A stretch of 64,000 bases of DNA, taken from the NCBI GenBank assembly GCA_003255065.1, contig QAOA01006734.1, positions 523,759 through 587,758 on the forward strand. Reading direction: 5' to 3'. The position numbers were made by a program, and so were the translations under genes. Of the stretch, positions 34,787 to 46,089 are shown in pieces. Positions within the stretch are counted from its first letter, which is position 1. Each line of letters starts with the position of its first letter. The notes beneath the pieces were generated by a model. It was not told where the DNA came from and searched no databases. It saw only the letters and a list, made by a program, of their open reading frames with translations. This DNA is from Cercis canadensis (Eukaryota; Streptophyta; Magnoliopsida; Fabales; Fabaceae).

Positions 34787-35792
34787 TCCTCTATTTCTGC
34801 TTTGATGCCTTATCTTATCTTACTACTCACTCAAACCTCTCTTTTGCTGCTACTCCCTCCAGAATCCCTGAACCCCCTTTTGATAAAGCTCGTTGCTTTA
34901 TGTGTCTTGACTCTTAATTGTAACGTTGATGGATTAGGATGCAACCTGTTTTTTATTTTCATTTTTCTTTTTCGCTAACAAGTGCCGTCTGCATTTGACG
35001 ACATTAGTTTAAAAAGACAAACCCCAAATTTCTATTTATATGTTTCTAGCTCATCAAATTAGAAGAAGCACTGAAGCAGTAGTTTCAATTTAAAAGATAA
35101 AAATAGAAAACTGTTAATAATATAAAGGGATTGCTTTTGGGAAATATTATTTACAGGTTCTACGAGTTTAATTATAGTCGAGTATGGTATAGGTGGTATA
35201 TTGTATTTAAGCAACTCTCATCCTTTGGTGAACGGTGTCCTGTTTCTTTCTCCTCTCTTCTTTGGTTTTCCGGCGTATATGGCTTTGGAGAGGATAAATG
35301 CTCATATAATGAAGATCCAATGGTGCAGTAGAGATGTTCTTTCTGTCCAGGGCAATGTTGTGCACAAATCAGATACACTGGAAACGCTTCAACTCTAGGG
35401 AGAACATTTGCTTTGTTGAAAAAGATTTGGATCCCCTCATTTATTTGGAAAATTGAAGAGAAGATAATTTCTGGATTCAACTTTCAGGGGCAAACAGGGA
35501 CAATGATAGCATTACTAAGAGAAAATAAATACTCAGAATGCCATATTTCAGAATTCGAATAAATAAGAACGAATACGTAGTGCGTCACAGATATGTCGTA
35601 TGACTAAACAGAAGGTTAAAACAGAAATTGAGTTAGATAAGGAAGTTATTTCTCATATCTTCCTTGGCACATTATTGGGGTCCTAACTCCTAAGTCCATC
35701 TAAATTCTAATCTACCAAACAGAAATTTTAAAAGAAAAGAATATACAAAAGTAATTGAAGCTTCCTTCGTCGACAAAAGTCTCCTTCAGAAA
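34787..35792. other. intergenic region between aminotransferase and P-loop genes
   Basis: About 1 kb between two minus-strand genes: the aminotransferase promoter side and the 3' flank of the P-loop gene. The overlapping ~60-100 codon frames at 35130-35480 have no domain and conflict with each other. Confidence 0.5.
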
Positions 35793-37469
35793 TTACAAGT
35801 TGAGTTTGTTTCCACTACCAAGCTTGGAGCAAATATCTGCAAGGCACGCGAAGAAAGCCCCAATGAAACACATAAGCCATGCTAATATGAGAGTCACCCA
35901 ATCTAGGAGGGTTTTCTTTGGTAAGTGGCTTCTGTCTGAGATAAGCAATGCCCTGTAAACAGCTTCAGTTAAGGCATAGGCTGATATGGGGTCTGATTCT
36001 TCTGCCAAAAATCCATATTCAGTGAGGCAAACTATGTCGTACACTCCAGTAGTCTCTGATATACCCAAGCATTCACATAATTTTAGTCTGCCTTCTATTC
36101 TCTCCTCAGTTGATAACATGTCACCGTGTGTCAAGATCAAGAGGGGGCTCTCATCTGCACCCACAATGGATCAAATCCACATCCATTATCACATTAATAT
36201 TCTAGTAAATGTCTTGTAAACTTTGACTATATCAAAAGTGATACTGTTGCTTGAATTTAGTTCTAACTACTAAGATATAAGATTTTAATATAGAAAGACT
36301 TAATTTTTTAATCTTGGCAAACAGCAGCAGACATCAAGTGGTTTATTATAACGAAGCTTCAGAGAATTTACTGAGTTAAGAATTTTACAATGACTGACAT
36401 AGAATACCCAAAGACAAGTTGGAACAAGCTTAAAAATATTTTGACCTCGGGTACTTAATTAATACAATTAGACCTTCTGTAGATCTACAGAGTCATCTAA
36501 AACAAATTATCATGATAACTGAAGTAGAGGAAACTTACTGCATTTTCTCAAAGCAGAGGAGCAGAAGAGATTCTTAGTCGCCTCTAGAGGCTTAGAATCA
36601 CCAGCTTTTAAAGCTTTGTAAATCTTTGCAATGTCTACCACCACCATTGCACAATTCACCCTCCTTGTGACAAACTTTGTGGAAGATTTCAGAGCAAGAG
36701 TCTCCATTTCTTCCTTCGTCAGCAGATAATCCCCTGCTCGCCGGCACAGCTGCTTGTGATGAATTCCATCATTCATCCAATTTGACAATTCTTCAAGGCT
36801 CTCGTCCATTTTATTGTAATCGAATCCTCTTGAGTCATACACGCAAAACCCACTTCGCGTAGACCTCAGCACATTGTGTTCTTCCAAAAACATGGTCGTG
36901 AAATTAGAACAATTCCCTACAGAAACACAGAAAAACCAGTTTAAATCTAGTGTTATTCTACTAATTAACATAACCTATTTGCTGTATATGATATAATGTC
37001 CATCAATTTTCTTCCTTTTTTGACACAGAATGCGTGTGAGAGCCGTCATTGTATACTTACCTGAAGATGTTTGAGCGAAGGGTATAAGTCCAGAGCGGCC
37101 GAGAACACTGTACATGAGATTCGCAAGCGAGCTTTTCCCAGAACTAGAAAAACCCACCAAGAGAACTGTGATTACTTGGGGAATGTCCATTTGCTCCTTG
37201 CTGATCCCTCCCGCAGGAACCCAAAAATCCCCAGAACGGTACAAGAGCAGCTTGTGGCTAAGTTGGTTAAGCCCTTCAGCTGCAACTAAAGCCAACCTTT
37301 CCAATTCTCTGAGCAGTCTAAGCCTGGGGGTGAGACTTGAAACGTTGGGCAGGTCAAGCTTGAGCTTAACACATTCATCAAATTTTGCATCGGACCTCCA
37401 CCAACAAAAGGAGGCCATTCTTGACGACTCATAATCTTCTTCGTCGCTGGAAGATAACTGGCTTTTCAT
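35793..37469 (-). CDS. P-loop GTPase-like protein with C-terminal membrane segment
   Basis: Exons 37061-37469, 36539-36916 and 35793-36154 total 1,149 nt, 382 residues; phases close. The frame extends upstream through a TTG, but the first ATG is at 37469. GTPase-like motifs: P-loop G-F-S-S-S-G-K-S-S (106-114), a DxxG-like D-S-R-G (164-167) and a TKxD-like L-T-H-G-D (270-274). The N-terminal part has a Trp-rich patch and a helical segment with P-R-L-R-L-L-R-E-L-E-R-L-A-L-V-A-A-E-G. The C-terminus (about 345-368, L-L-D-W-V-T-L-I-L-A-W-L-M-C-F-I-G-A-F-F) is a strong membrane helix followed by ~14 residues, so the protein could be tail-anchored. It belongs to an uncharacterised plant P-loop NTPase group. 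Nucleotide preference and membrane are inferred, not shown. Confidence 0.8.
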
Positions 37470-38768
37470 TTTCTCTGAAAGTTCTTTCAAATTCAGACTT
37501 CTTGGTCAATTTCTAGCAACAAGAAGTTCATGCAAACCAAATTTCAAGAGCGGCAAACGTGTGAAGTCACAGTGTGAACATTGGTCCTGGTTCCGTACGT
37601 GTGGCTTCTATTGCATGAAGGATTAAAGGAAGAAGGACGGACTATAGTATAGAATGGAATAGAGAGGAGGACAAAAGAGTCCCACATCGCTGAGCTGAAA
37701 CAAATACGAGCTTTGTCACGGGTGACGGGTCGGACCTTCGCGTAGCAGAGGGCTGGTTCGTAGATCTTTCGTGCACTGGACTGGGACTACTATACGTTCC
37801 AAATTACATTAATGTCCTGATTGTAAGATTCCAAAACCACGAGAATAGAAAATATGGAGGACCTTTAAGTCAAATTCTGGAAATAAGAAATGTTTCTCGA
37901 CAGGTTCTCAATACGATAAGACATTATGGCATTGGCAGTTAGTTAACGTTGGGGTTCCTGACTTGAATTTACTTCATTCTGGCTTCGTTTATAAATCCTT
38001 TTTGGCATCATCCAAGTTAATGCGGGCATTCAATTTTAATTACGCATTTCTCTTTTTTCTTTTGTTTGCTGTTTACTTTGTCTTTATAATTTGTGTAGCC
38101 AAGGAATCAGAGTGTTATTGTTGGAAGAACATATAGAGCGTGGGTCCATTCCTATCGCAGTATCATCCTATAACTAGCTCAGAGATGACATTAGGATTTT
38201 TTGCCCCGCACTAAATAGATCACATTTATAAACTGTTTTTTTTTTTTTTAACAACTTCACGGGTTCTTTAATTTAAATATTATAGTTTAACAATTTATAT
38301 ATGATTAGGAAAATGTGTATGGATCCATTAGGTTCCAATTTTTGTGCTGGCCTTAGTACTTGAATGGTGTTAAAGGCAAAAAGTGAAGATTGGAAAGAAA
38401 TATACCAAAACAAAGAAAGAAAGAATGCTTTAAGTCGTTGTTGTACATATACCAGAATATTTGGGTCGGACTTTGTCTTTTCCTACATCATCTTCTCTTT
38501 GGCTGTTTGTTTCTTGAAATACAAATTGGATTATTTAAATTTGATACGCCTCTACAAGCTGCCTATGATTCTGTCTCTCTTTAGTTGTAAGTTGTAACCA
38601 TATAAAAAAGAAAATGATACGCCTCTATTATTTTTAATATACTATTTTTATATTTAATAAGATATACAGTTAAAATTTAACAGAAATAAGAGTATAAAAT
38701 ATCACTACTCATCCTACAAGGCTACAATCAACTCAATTGCCAAGTGCCAATGATCAACACTCAGGCAC

Positions 38769-38823
<55 letters not shown>

Positions 38824-39559
38824 CTCGTTAATTATCATCAATAAGAGCCTAATTGATATGAATTATTAATTAGGATGGCTTAAAAATAGTTTAATCCTCG
38901 CACCAACCTTTTTCATTTTAGTTTTTTTCTTTGTAAGTCAACATTTGAGCAAAAGAGTGGGGGGAAAGAGAAAGGGTAGTGAGGTAGAGGAATATATATA
39001 TATATATGTCTGCAAAAAGAAGGATCCTTTTAGGCATTGATGACAAGGTTTTTCTGCTTTGACGCACAAAGTGGGTAATGATGATCGGTCTGAATATATT
39101 ATTAGTCTTTTGCTGCTCTTCCCATCTTAATTTTTCTGTTCAATATACTTAAAAACTTCAAAAGCAGTTTCCCCTGTGCTGTGCATTTTTAGACCTTGCT
39201 CTATGTTTTCTTCTCGTTTGCTTTCATTTGGCTTTTCTTAGGAAACATTCTAGCCTCTTTGTTTAATTGCTGGGAATAATAGTAATCAAGCAGTATAAAA
39301 CCCTTGAAAATCAATCACTTTTTCATTCTCTTTATTATTTCTATCTGTCAACTCTGTCTTCCTGTTCACTTGTCTCGTTTTACATAATCTCCCTCATTAT
39401 TCACTTGCCTCAAACTAAAGCTGTTGATGCTCATCAATTCTTGAACCATCGCTGCCTGTTCCTGGATTTCGTTGTTGATCCCAACAGACTTTCCCCCCTA
39501 TTTCGATTTTCTTGATAATTAATTGGTTTATGAATTTACAGGGGTCAGAGTTGAAGGCA
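37470..39559. other. intergenic region between divergent P-loop and GATA genes
   Basis: No supported gene. It contains an (AT)n repeat (38772-38822) and another short TA run near 38990. The last ~250 bp is pyrimidine-rich and probably the GATA leader. A tttacag acceptor-like site lies just before 39541, so a leader intron is possible. Confidence 0.45.
38772..38822. repeat. (AT)n microsatellite
   Basis: About 25 AT units. Confidence 0.9.
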
Positions 39560-39993
39560 ATGGATGTTCGACAGGAGAGAAGTTGTAGGGATTGCCACAC
39601 AACGACGACACCTTTATGGAGAGCTGGTCCCGATGGGCCAAGGGTAAAATTAATTGTTGAATCACACAAAAATTCTATGTTTTTCTTTTATGATAACATT
39701 CATCGATTGTGGTCTTGATTTTATTTTAATTTTTTCCCCTGTTTCAGTCTCTTTGCAATGCATGTGGGTTGAGATACATAAAGAGGAGGAGGAATTTGCT
39801 AGGATTGGATAATGGAAGAGTAAACAAGAGAAGGAAGAAGAAGAGAAGGAATATAAGCAGTAAGGTGGGAGGTCCATTGAATAAGAACGTGGAGCTGCAT
39901 AGATCACTTGGAAAGCAATTCAAGTTAAAAGAGGAAGAAGAAGCGGCCGTATTACTAATGGCTCTTTCTTGTGCTTCTCTAGATACTTATTAG
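39560..39993 (+). CDS. class B GATA transcription factor with LLM motif
   Basis: Exons 39560-39643 and 39748-39993 give 109 residues. The class IV zinc finger is C9-x2-C12-x18-C31-x2-C34 with T-P-L-W-R-A-G-P-D-G-P; the intron falls exactly between G-P-R and S-L-C-N-A-C-G, the usual position in plant B-GATAs. A basic stretch follows (R-V-N-K-R-R-K-K-K-R-R). The C-terminus E-E-E-E-A-A-V-L-L-M-A-L-S is the leucine-leucine-methionine (LLM) motif of GNC, GNL and GATA15/16/17-type factors, which act in greening, gibberellin and cytokinin responses. An in-frame ATG at 39530 would add ten residues, but a tttacag splice acceptor overlaps there, so a further upstream exon with extra N-terminal residues is possible. 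Confidence 0.9.
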
Positions 39994-40714
39994 AACTAAA
40001 TAAGAATTTCAAACGAGAAACCAAGTAAAGATATTCAATGTACACCGTTGCATGCTCTTCTTTTCTTTTCATGTTTTTCTTGTTAATTTCCTTTGGGCTA
40101 TTGAGGAATGCAAAACACACAAAGATCGATCCTTTTACCTTTATGCTAGATAGAACAAGTTACATTAATCTTGTGATTGGCGCCACATTGTCTTATAGTC
40201 CAAGAAACAATGAGCAGAGTCGCAGATATTCCAAGTCTTTGTTTGATTTATTGTCGCCGTTATTTCAATGACGATATGAGTATTTCTCCTCCGTTTGAAG
40301 TGGGTACCTGACAAAATGAAGCACTCAAATGAGCATTGAGTTGAATTTTTCACTGTAGATACCCCTCGAAAAAATATAAAAGGAAAAGAAAGGAAAACCT
40401 TCTATAAGCAGAGGAACCCAGAATCTTACTCGATTCCCAGGAGATAGGGAGCATGTTCTGGTTAGTTCCGGAGGGGGCTTCTCCCAAAAAGATAGTCCTG
40501 AATTGAATTAGAAACTGACACGCAAAGTACATCGTGGCATCCAATTTCTTGCCACGTCAAAGGTACCTAACACGTGTCGAGTAAATTCCAGAAAGTCCCT
40601 CCCACTCTTTTTTCTGCATGTTCCTCCCCTGTCTGTTCGCATCAATCATCATCGTTTTCTACTGATCCACTTCCACAATTGAGTCAGATAAGCCATAGAA
40701 ACAGAACGATCACC
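39994..40714. other. intergenic region
   Basis: 3' flank of the GATA gene and promoter/leader of the next plus-strand gene. A CACGTGTC element (ABRE/G-box-like) lies at about 40571, ~145 bp before that gene's ATG. No other feature. Confidence 0.5.
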
Positions 40715-41536
40715 ATGCAATCAAGACTAGCAGACACAGCAAGAAGATCGTTTTGGGTGTTATCTTCAGCCCAAAGACGCACTCTCCAGCGAGGACTTTG
40801 CTCCGCCTCTCGTAGTCGGACCGCAGACCCTGCCATTCATTCCGGAGAGGGAGAAGCTGGTCCAGCAGTTCATAAAGGAGAACCCCAAGTGAGTAAGCAG
40901 TTTTCCCACATGTTTATGCTAAATTTTGAATCTTTACTATTGGGTATCGTAAAAAAACCTGGTGTTTTATATCTATGAGTATGAATTTTGCAGGGTACAA
41001 ATAACGCAACGACAAATACCAAATTTTCGGAAACAGAGAAGTTCCCCAGTAAAGAGGATGAACCTTTTGGGTGTTCAAAATCCCCTTATGAATCTTCAGT
41101 GAAACTAAAGAGCACAGGGGTGAACCCGCGCTTGGACCCCTCCTTTCAACAAAAGCGAAACCAGGGATCCGTAGCTTTGGAAGATGTGAGCTGTGCCGGG
41201 TTGGATGGAAGTCCATGGCCAAAGGACACGGATAAGGAACAGAGAGATAGAGAGGGAGAAGTAGAGAATGACAGAGATTACTATAAACATCACAAAGCGT
41301 CACCCTTGTCGGAATTAGAGATCGCAGATACGAGGAAACCAATTAGTCGAGCAACGGACGGCACCGCGGACTCAGGAGGGGGTGGGGATGTAATCGGTTG
41401 GAGGCCGGAGCAGCTTGACACGGCGGAGGAGGCGCTTAGAAGGGCTACGGAGATATGGAAGCAGAATGCAATGCGTGGTGACCCGGATGCACCACATTCA
41501 AGGGTTCTCAGGGCTCTTCGTGGCGAAGATTTTTGA
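40715..41536 (+). CDS. probable mitochondrial protein, unknown
   Basis: Exons 40715-40888 and 40994-41536 are joined in phase (GTGAGT donor, TTGCAG acceptor) and give 238 residues. The first ~35 residues (M-Q-S-R-L-A-D-T-A-R-R-S-F-W-V-L) are Arg/Ser-rich without acids after the start, as in a mitochondrial targeting peptide. The middle is hydrophilic, Lys/Glu/Asp-rich and probably disordered. The C-terminal ~80 residues look conserved in character: E-L-E-I-A-D-T-R-K-P-I-S-R-A-T-D-G, then W-R-P-E-Q-L-D-T-A-E-E-A-L-R-R-A and H-S-R-V-L-R-A-L-R-G-E-D-F at the end. I do not recognise a named family. The frame is open upstream of 40715, but no earlier ATG exists in it. Confidence 0.7.
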
Positions 41537-43126
41537 AAATTATATATTGTACCCCAATCTGTGTAAATATTTGGTTTTAACCACGAAACAATGCCAGATA
41601 TACTCGCACGTATGGGTGTGTGATTGTGAATCTTCTAATCGACATTTCAATTGATGACCGTATTTTGTTTCATACTTTTGCTGAAACTAGTGGGGGATGG
41701 ATTCTCGCCTTCGTATACAAGTTGGAATATTGGTGTTTATTAATCATTGCTCATAAGAAATAATTTTCTTTATATATAAAAGAAAAAAAAAAGATGAATC
41801 ATTAGAAATATGTTATTAAAAAATAAAAGGAGGAAAATTAAGCTAGGGTTTTGGGATTTGGATTTTACTTTGGTTTGGTTTGGTGTTCATTAACCATTAC
41901 TCATAAGAAATAAGTTATTTTTAAGACGAATCATATCATATGATAGGAAATGAGTCGATTAAAATTGAAAAGCAGTCTTAAAAGGCACGAAGGTGGGGAA
42001 GGAATAGAAACACCGCCCAATTCGGGTTCAGCATTGAGCCTCTACTTTTAAGCCCATCTAAAATCTTAAAACGGGTTTCGAAATGAGGCCCAAACATCCG
42101 TAATTTCCTTAGGGTTGTTGGGCTGGCTCAATAACTGATTTGTGCGTTCGTTATCTACACCCCTGCATAATATAATATCCGTGTTCTTCAGAACCTAAAA
42201 ATGCCTTTCCTGTCACTTTTCTTTCACACTATAAATTAAAAATAAAAAAATGACCTTTTTCTGTGACAATTTATTTTAATGAGTATATACTATATACTAC
42301 GTAGACATTTGCTACCAAAGATAAAATCTCATAAAAAACAGTATGACTGATTTTATTTTTTTTAACACTTGAAAAACAATAATACTTAAATTTGGTATCT
42401 GTGATAAAATCTTTGCCTTCTAACCATCTGAGCTAAAGAAATATATTCAAAATAATTTGAAGGAGGTTGTTAATTTGGCAATCTATGAGGCACGTATATA
42501 TATATACCTCAAGAACCGTCCAAGTAATTAATATATTAGTGAGTGACATTTATGGGTTTCGTGCACCAAGAACCGGAGCATTAATCCCTAAATCATATAC
42601 TTTTTTTTTTGGTAAAGTAAATCACATACTTTTTATTCTCTTGTTATCCACGTGAGGTACGCGGTGTATATGCAACAAAATAAAAAGTATATCAACGGGC
42701 ATATTTTAAGTCGGTAGAATCCAATCCATGCTACCTCTTCAGTTTCTTTCACCCATTCCATATGAAAGGATAGTGTGCTGACAAGGCGAAGGTCACAATT
42801 GAGGAAAATGTGTATCAAATAACCCATAAAAGCTTCTATCTACTCAGATTGCTACTCTGTTTGTTTTGTGTGCAAAAATTATATATATATATATATTAAT
42901 CAAATATATGAAATTGTGTGCTTCGTATGCTTTCGTTGCCAGATTTGATGATGAGATGAGATGATACCCAGTTGAAGATAAAACACCGACAAATGGTGCG
43001 GTCACCAATACACATGCATATTGCTTTCCCCCTCTCCCTCTGACCCCCATTTTTCTTGTATATTCCATCTTAAGCTACCTAGTTCCTCCTTGATTCTTAC
43101 TTCTTTCACACACTCTTCCATATTCC
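41537..43126. other. intergenic region
   Basis: No supported gene. Around 42410-42450 (minus strand) a TTTAGCTCAGATGGTTAGA stretch resembles a tRNA/SINE A-box but lacks a convincing B-box or tRNA fold. Short TA runs at 42497 and 42877-42897. Confidence 0.45.
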
Positions 43127-43735
43127 ATGCCCAATTCAATGGCTCTCTTTTTCACCTTCTTCCTTGTGTCCTTGTTCTGTACTTTTCCATTATTCACCCA
43201 AGCAACTTCAACAGTAGCAAAGGACCAAGTACCATGCACAATGTGCGCTGAGTGCGAGAATCCATGCCAGCCCTTGCCATCGCCACCACCCCCTGTCATA
43301 GAGTGCCCACCACCACCACCGCCACCATCACCTCCGCCTCCACCGGCTGTTGTTGAATGCCCACCACCACCAAAACCAAAATGTCCAGGTGAGTGCGAAC
43401 CGTTGCCGCCACCAGCACCGTCGTGTACAGGTAACTGTGAGAAGCCGCCTACTTTACCAGAGACGCCGTGCCAAGACGGTGCTTGCTTACCGTCACAGGT
43501 ACCACCAATGCCGTGGGTGCCACCAGGACCACCACGACCTCCCTACCCTCCTCAAACATATCCATACGTTCCTCCAGGAACACCATTACCAGGTCAAGAA
43601 ACAGATCAAGACAATAACGATGGTCCAAAGCTCAATCCCTTTCCAGTATTGCGCCTTTCTAACTTGTACTACTTCACAATGCACTCCTTGATTTCTGCGG
43701 CCCTTCTTTCCCTTCCGTATTACTTGTTCATTTAA
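43127..43735 (+). CDS. proline-rich cell-wall-type protein with signal peptide
   Basis: Intronless. The frame begins at ATG 43127; a second ATG four codons on (43139) is the likelier start since M-A-L-F-F is typical, giving 198 or 202 residues. There is a signal peptide to about residue 27 (F-F-T-F-F-L-V-S-L-F-C-T-F-P-L). The mature part is proline-rich with C-x-x-C-A-E-C, blocks of 5-8 prolines (P-P-P-P-P-P-P-S-P-P-P-P-P), repeated V-(I/V)-E-C-P-P-P-P and P-Y-P-P. Ser-Pro-Pro blocks and regular cysteines fit an extracellular, hydroxyproline-bearing, disulphide-linked wall or plasma-membrane protein. The last ~20 residues (S-L-I-S-A-A-L-L-S-L-P-Y-Y-L-F-I) are hydrophobic and could be a GPI-attachment signal. 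Similar plant genes are called leucine-rich-repeat extensin-like or formin-like, but no LRR is present here. Confidence 0.8.
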   Translation: MPNSMALFFTFFLVSLFCTFPLFTQATSTVAKDQVPCTMCAECENPCQPLPSPPPPVIECPPPPPPPSPPPPPAVVECPPPPKPKCPGECEPLPPPAPSCTGNCEKPPTLPETPCQDGACLPSQVPPMPWVPPGPPRPPYPPQTYPYVPPGTPLPGQETDQDNNDGPKLNPFPVLRLSNLYYFTMHSLISAALLSLPYYLFI

Positions 43736-43930
43736 CGGCATTTCAATAATTCTTTGTCTTCTGTTGTTTGAGTTACTGAAGTAATTGCAGTCAAAATGTT
43801 TGCTAGGGGGGTAAAAAAATAAATCATCGTATTAGATACTGAAGAATCCCCAAGATTTCAGTCAAAGAGAGATGACTATTGTCCCTTCAGCAAGCCCTAG
43901 TAGTCTGTTATAAGTGTTGTTTATCATGGT

Positions 43931-44163
43931 GAGTAAAACTCTTTTTTAGTCTTTAAAAAATATAATTATTGACAAATTCATCCTCCAAACATTTTTTATG
44001 ACAAATTAATTTTTGAATTATTATTCCGTCGGACAAATTAATCATCTGGCAAAGTCCCGTTAGTGACATTTAAGGACTAATTTGTCATCGAAAATATTTG
44101 AAAAACGAATTTATAAATTTGTCAATAGCTACATTTTTCAAAGACTAAAAAAAAATTTTACTC
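43931..44163. mobile_element. foldback MITE-like element
   Basis: A 233-bp imperfect palindrome. The left arm starts GAGTAAAACTCTTTTTTAGT, and the right arm, reverse-complemented, starts GAGTAAAATTTTTTTTAGTC. Shared blocks continue (ATTATTGACAAATT / CTATTGACAAATT; ATGACAAATTA in both) for about 90 bp. Non-coding. No clear target duplication was found. Confidence 0.7.
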
Positions 44164-45049
44164 TAATTAATAATTAGTGTTGTAAAAAAAATTAATAATA
44201 ATGTAATTTGTGAAATGACATTTGTGTTTAACCATATGGACTGCTCCTTGTTTCTTCTATATCCACTAGCTAGAGTAGAGTTTCATTTACTTAATTATGC
44301 TATCTTATTCTCTTACCAGATACTATGATTAAACAGAATTTAACTTTAAAGTGCAACCTCAAAAATAGGTTGTCTTTTCAACACTTACATTATTTTATCA
44401 TATTTTCAATTGAGTGAATCGTGACACTTGTAGGATGATTGTGAAGCGTATATCATGATGATAGATATTGAAGTAGGATCTTTAATGCTCAAAAGAAAAG
44501 GCGTTATCATACGTGTATGCATGTGAGAGTAGAGAGCTTTAAATGTGATGTGTGGGTAGTGGGTAATTATGTAAAGAGGAGGAGGCTTCCTCAAGTAGTG
44601 GTAACTGGTAATTGGAGAGATGATGGGGGTGATTCTGCAGCGCATGGCACTATCATTTTTTTTGTTTTAAGGGAAGTATGGAAGTGATACAAGAGCGGGA
44701 AATGAATGGAGAGGGCAAGATGAAAGAGATGGAGGAATACGGGTTATGGTGTTGTGAAAAAGGATAGGTTTCCATTCTCCCACATGTACAAGAGCTCATC
44801 TAACACCTCCCAGGATATTACTATTATCCGTTTGGAAAATTAATTCATAACATAAGAATAATATAATTCAGAGATGCAATTTCGTACTATTTTTAGTATG
44901 ATTAGTCAGGTTTAGAATTAAAAAATTGCTAAGGTAAATTATGAATCTCTTAGATTTAAATTTATATATCTCAATTAAAAAAAGTTTAACTTTATCTTAT
45001 TTAAGTAATAGGAAGACCAATTTCAAATTTTGATGAAAGATGATGAAGT

Positions 45050-45263
45050 GGTAATTATATGTAATTATAGTGCTATGTGAGTTTCTTTTATTATTATATA
45101 AATAAGTCATTTGTCATGTAAGTATTAAATTGACAAAGTTATAACTAAGAGTAATAGTAAGAATCAAATTAAAAAAAATTTAAACTATAAGGACCTAAAA
45201 AAATAAAAATAAAATTATAGATGTCTGATTTAAAATTCGTTCAAACTATATAAATTTACAGTG
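45050..45263. mobile_element. degenerate relative of the 54-kb foldback element
   Basis: In reverse complement this stretch follows the left arm of the 54093-54579 element: TTTAAAT..., TATAGTTTGAAC, AGGTCCTTATAGTTT, TTTTTTAATTTG, TTATAACTTTGTCAATTTA and ATTACATGACAAA-like blocks in the same order. It is flanked by two ~90-bp direct repeats (44960-45035 and 45275-45362, both with AACTTTATCTTATTTA and TAATAGGAAGACCAA). Confidence 0.55.
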
Positions 45264-45429
45264 TATTTAAATTTATATTTTTTATATTTCAACTAAAAAA
45301 AATTAACTTTATCTTATTTAAAAATAAAAATAAATAAGTAATAGGAAGACCAAAATTAAAATGGGTCATTTCTCTCAAGGTGATTAGTATTTCTTAAAAA
45401 CTAGAATATTGTTGATGATTTTTGTAATA

Positions 45430-45760
45430 GTCAATTCTCTAAGGCCGGCTTACTTCAACCCGGGATGATGATTTGACCCGGTTTAGCCAAGATACCCAGC
45501 AACCCACCAGCTTAGGATTCTCATTTCCTATAAATAGCCCCTCATACCAAAGGTAAGGGGGATCTTTTTTTTGCTTCTAAGTACACGCTCATTATTCACC
45601 CTACGAAACTTAGATCAAATTAACTTGACCGGCCCAGTTTACCTATTTCAGGTCAGCTCAAGTTATCCCGACCTTGAAGATCATCCGATCTCCATGACGT
45701 CTTCCGACCTGTAACTCAAGCATCGTCAATTTTATTTGAGGAGATGAAGGAAAAACTTGT
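45430..45760 (+). other. possible LTR remnant with TATA box
   Basis: A GC-richer island in AT-rich surroundings with CCTATAAATAGCCCCTCATA at 45525, then AAGG..AAGGGGGATCTTTT and CTCATTATTCACCCTACG. That order resembles the promoter/R region of plant LTR retrotransposons. No flanking LTR ends, primer-binding site or coding region are visible. It could instead be an upstream promoter for the linker-histone gene. Confidence 0.3.
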
Positions 45761-46089
45761 CTTCGTTTTTTTGCTGATAAAAACTTCATTGATCTCCGGA
45801 GTAAGAGAAGGTAACGTAAGGAACGTATTGTACTGGCACAAAGTCCACAATATTAGGTGATGTTTCCTGAATGAGGGGGAATTGTATATATTGAGGTGCA
45901 GCCCAAAGACTGGTGAGAAGTGTCCACGTAGACGAAAAGTTATACCGCCAAAAGTAATTGAAAATTGAAATTCAAACCTTTTTTTGGTTCTAAATTAATC
46001 CATCAGTAATTGGCAGTTCCCCTTCCCCGTATTCGTCACTTATCTCCTCGTCTCTCCCCATTCCTCTCCTCCAAGATTTCAGTTCAGAA

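Larger units (their letters stand above)
43736..46089. other. intergenic region with MITEs and an LTR-like remnant
   Basis: No supported gene. It holds a foldback element (43931-44163), a degenerate relative of the 54-kb element (45050-45263) and a GC-richer block with a TATA box (45430-45760). The last ~80 bp is the leader of the linker-histone gene. Confidence 0.5.

Noticed and set aside
42410..42450. tRNA-like TTTAGCTCAGATGGTTAGA on the minus strand
   Set aside because: Resembles an A-box, but no acceptor stem, anticodon arm or good B-box follows; at most an eroded SINE head.
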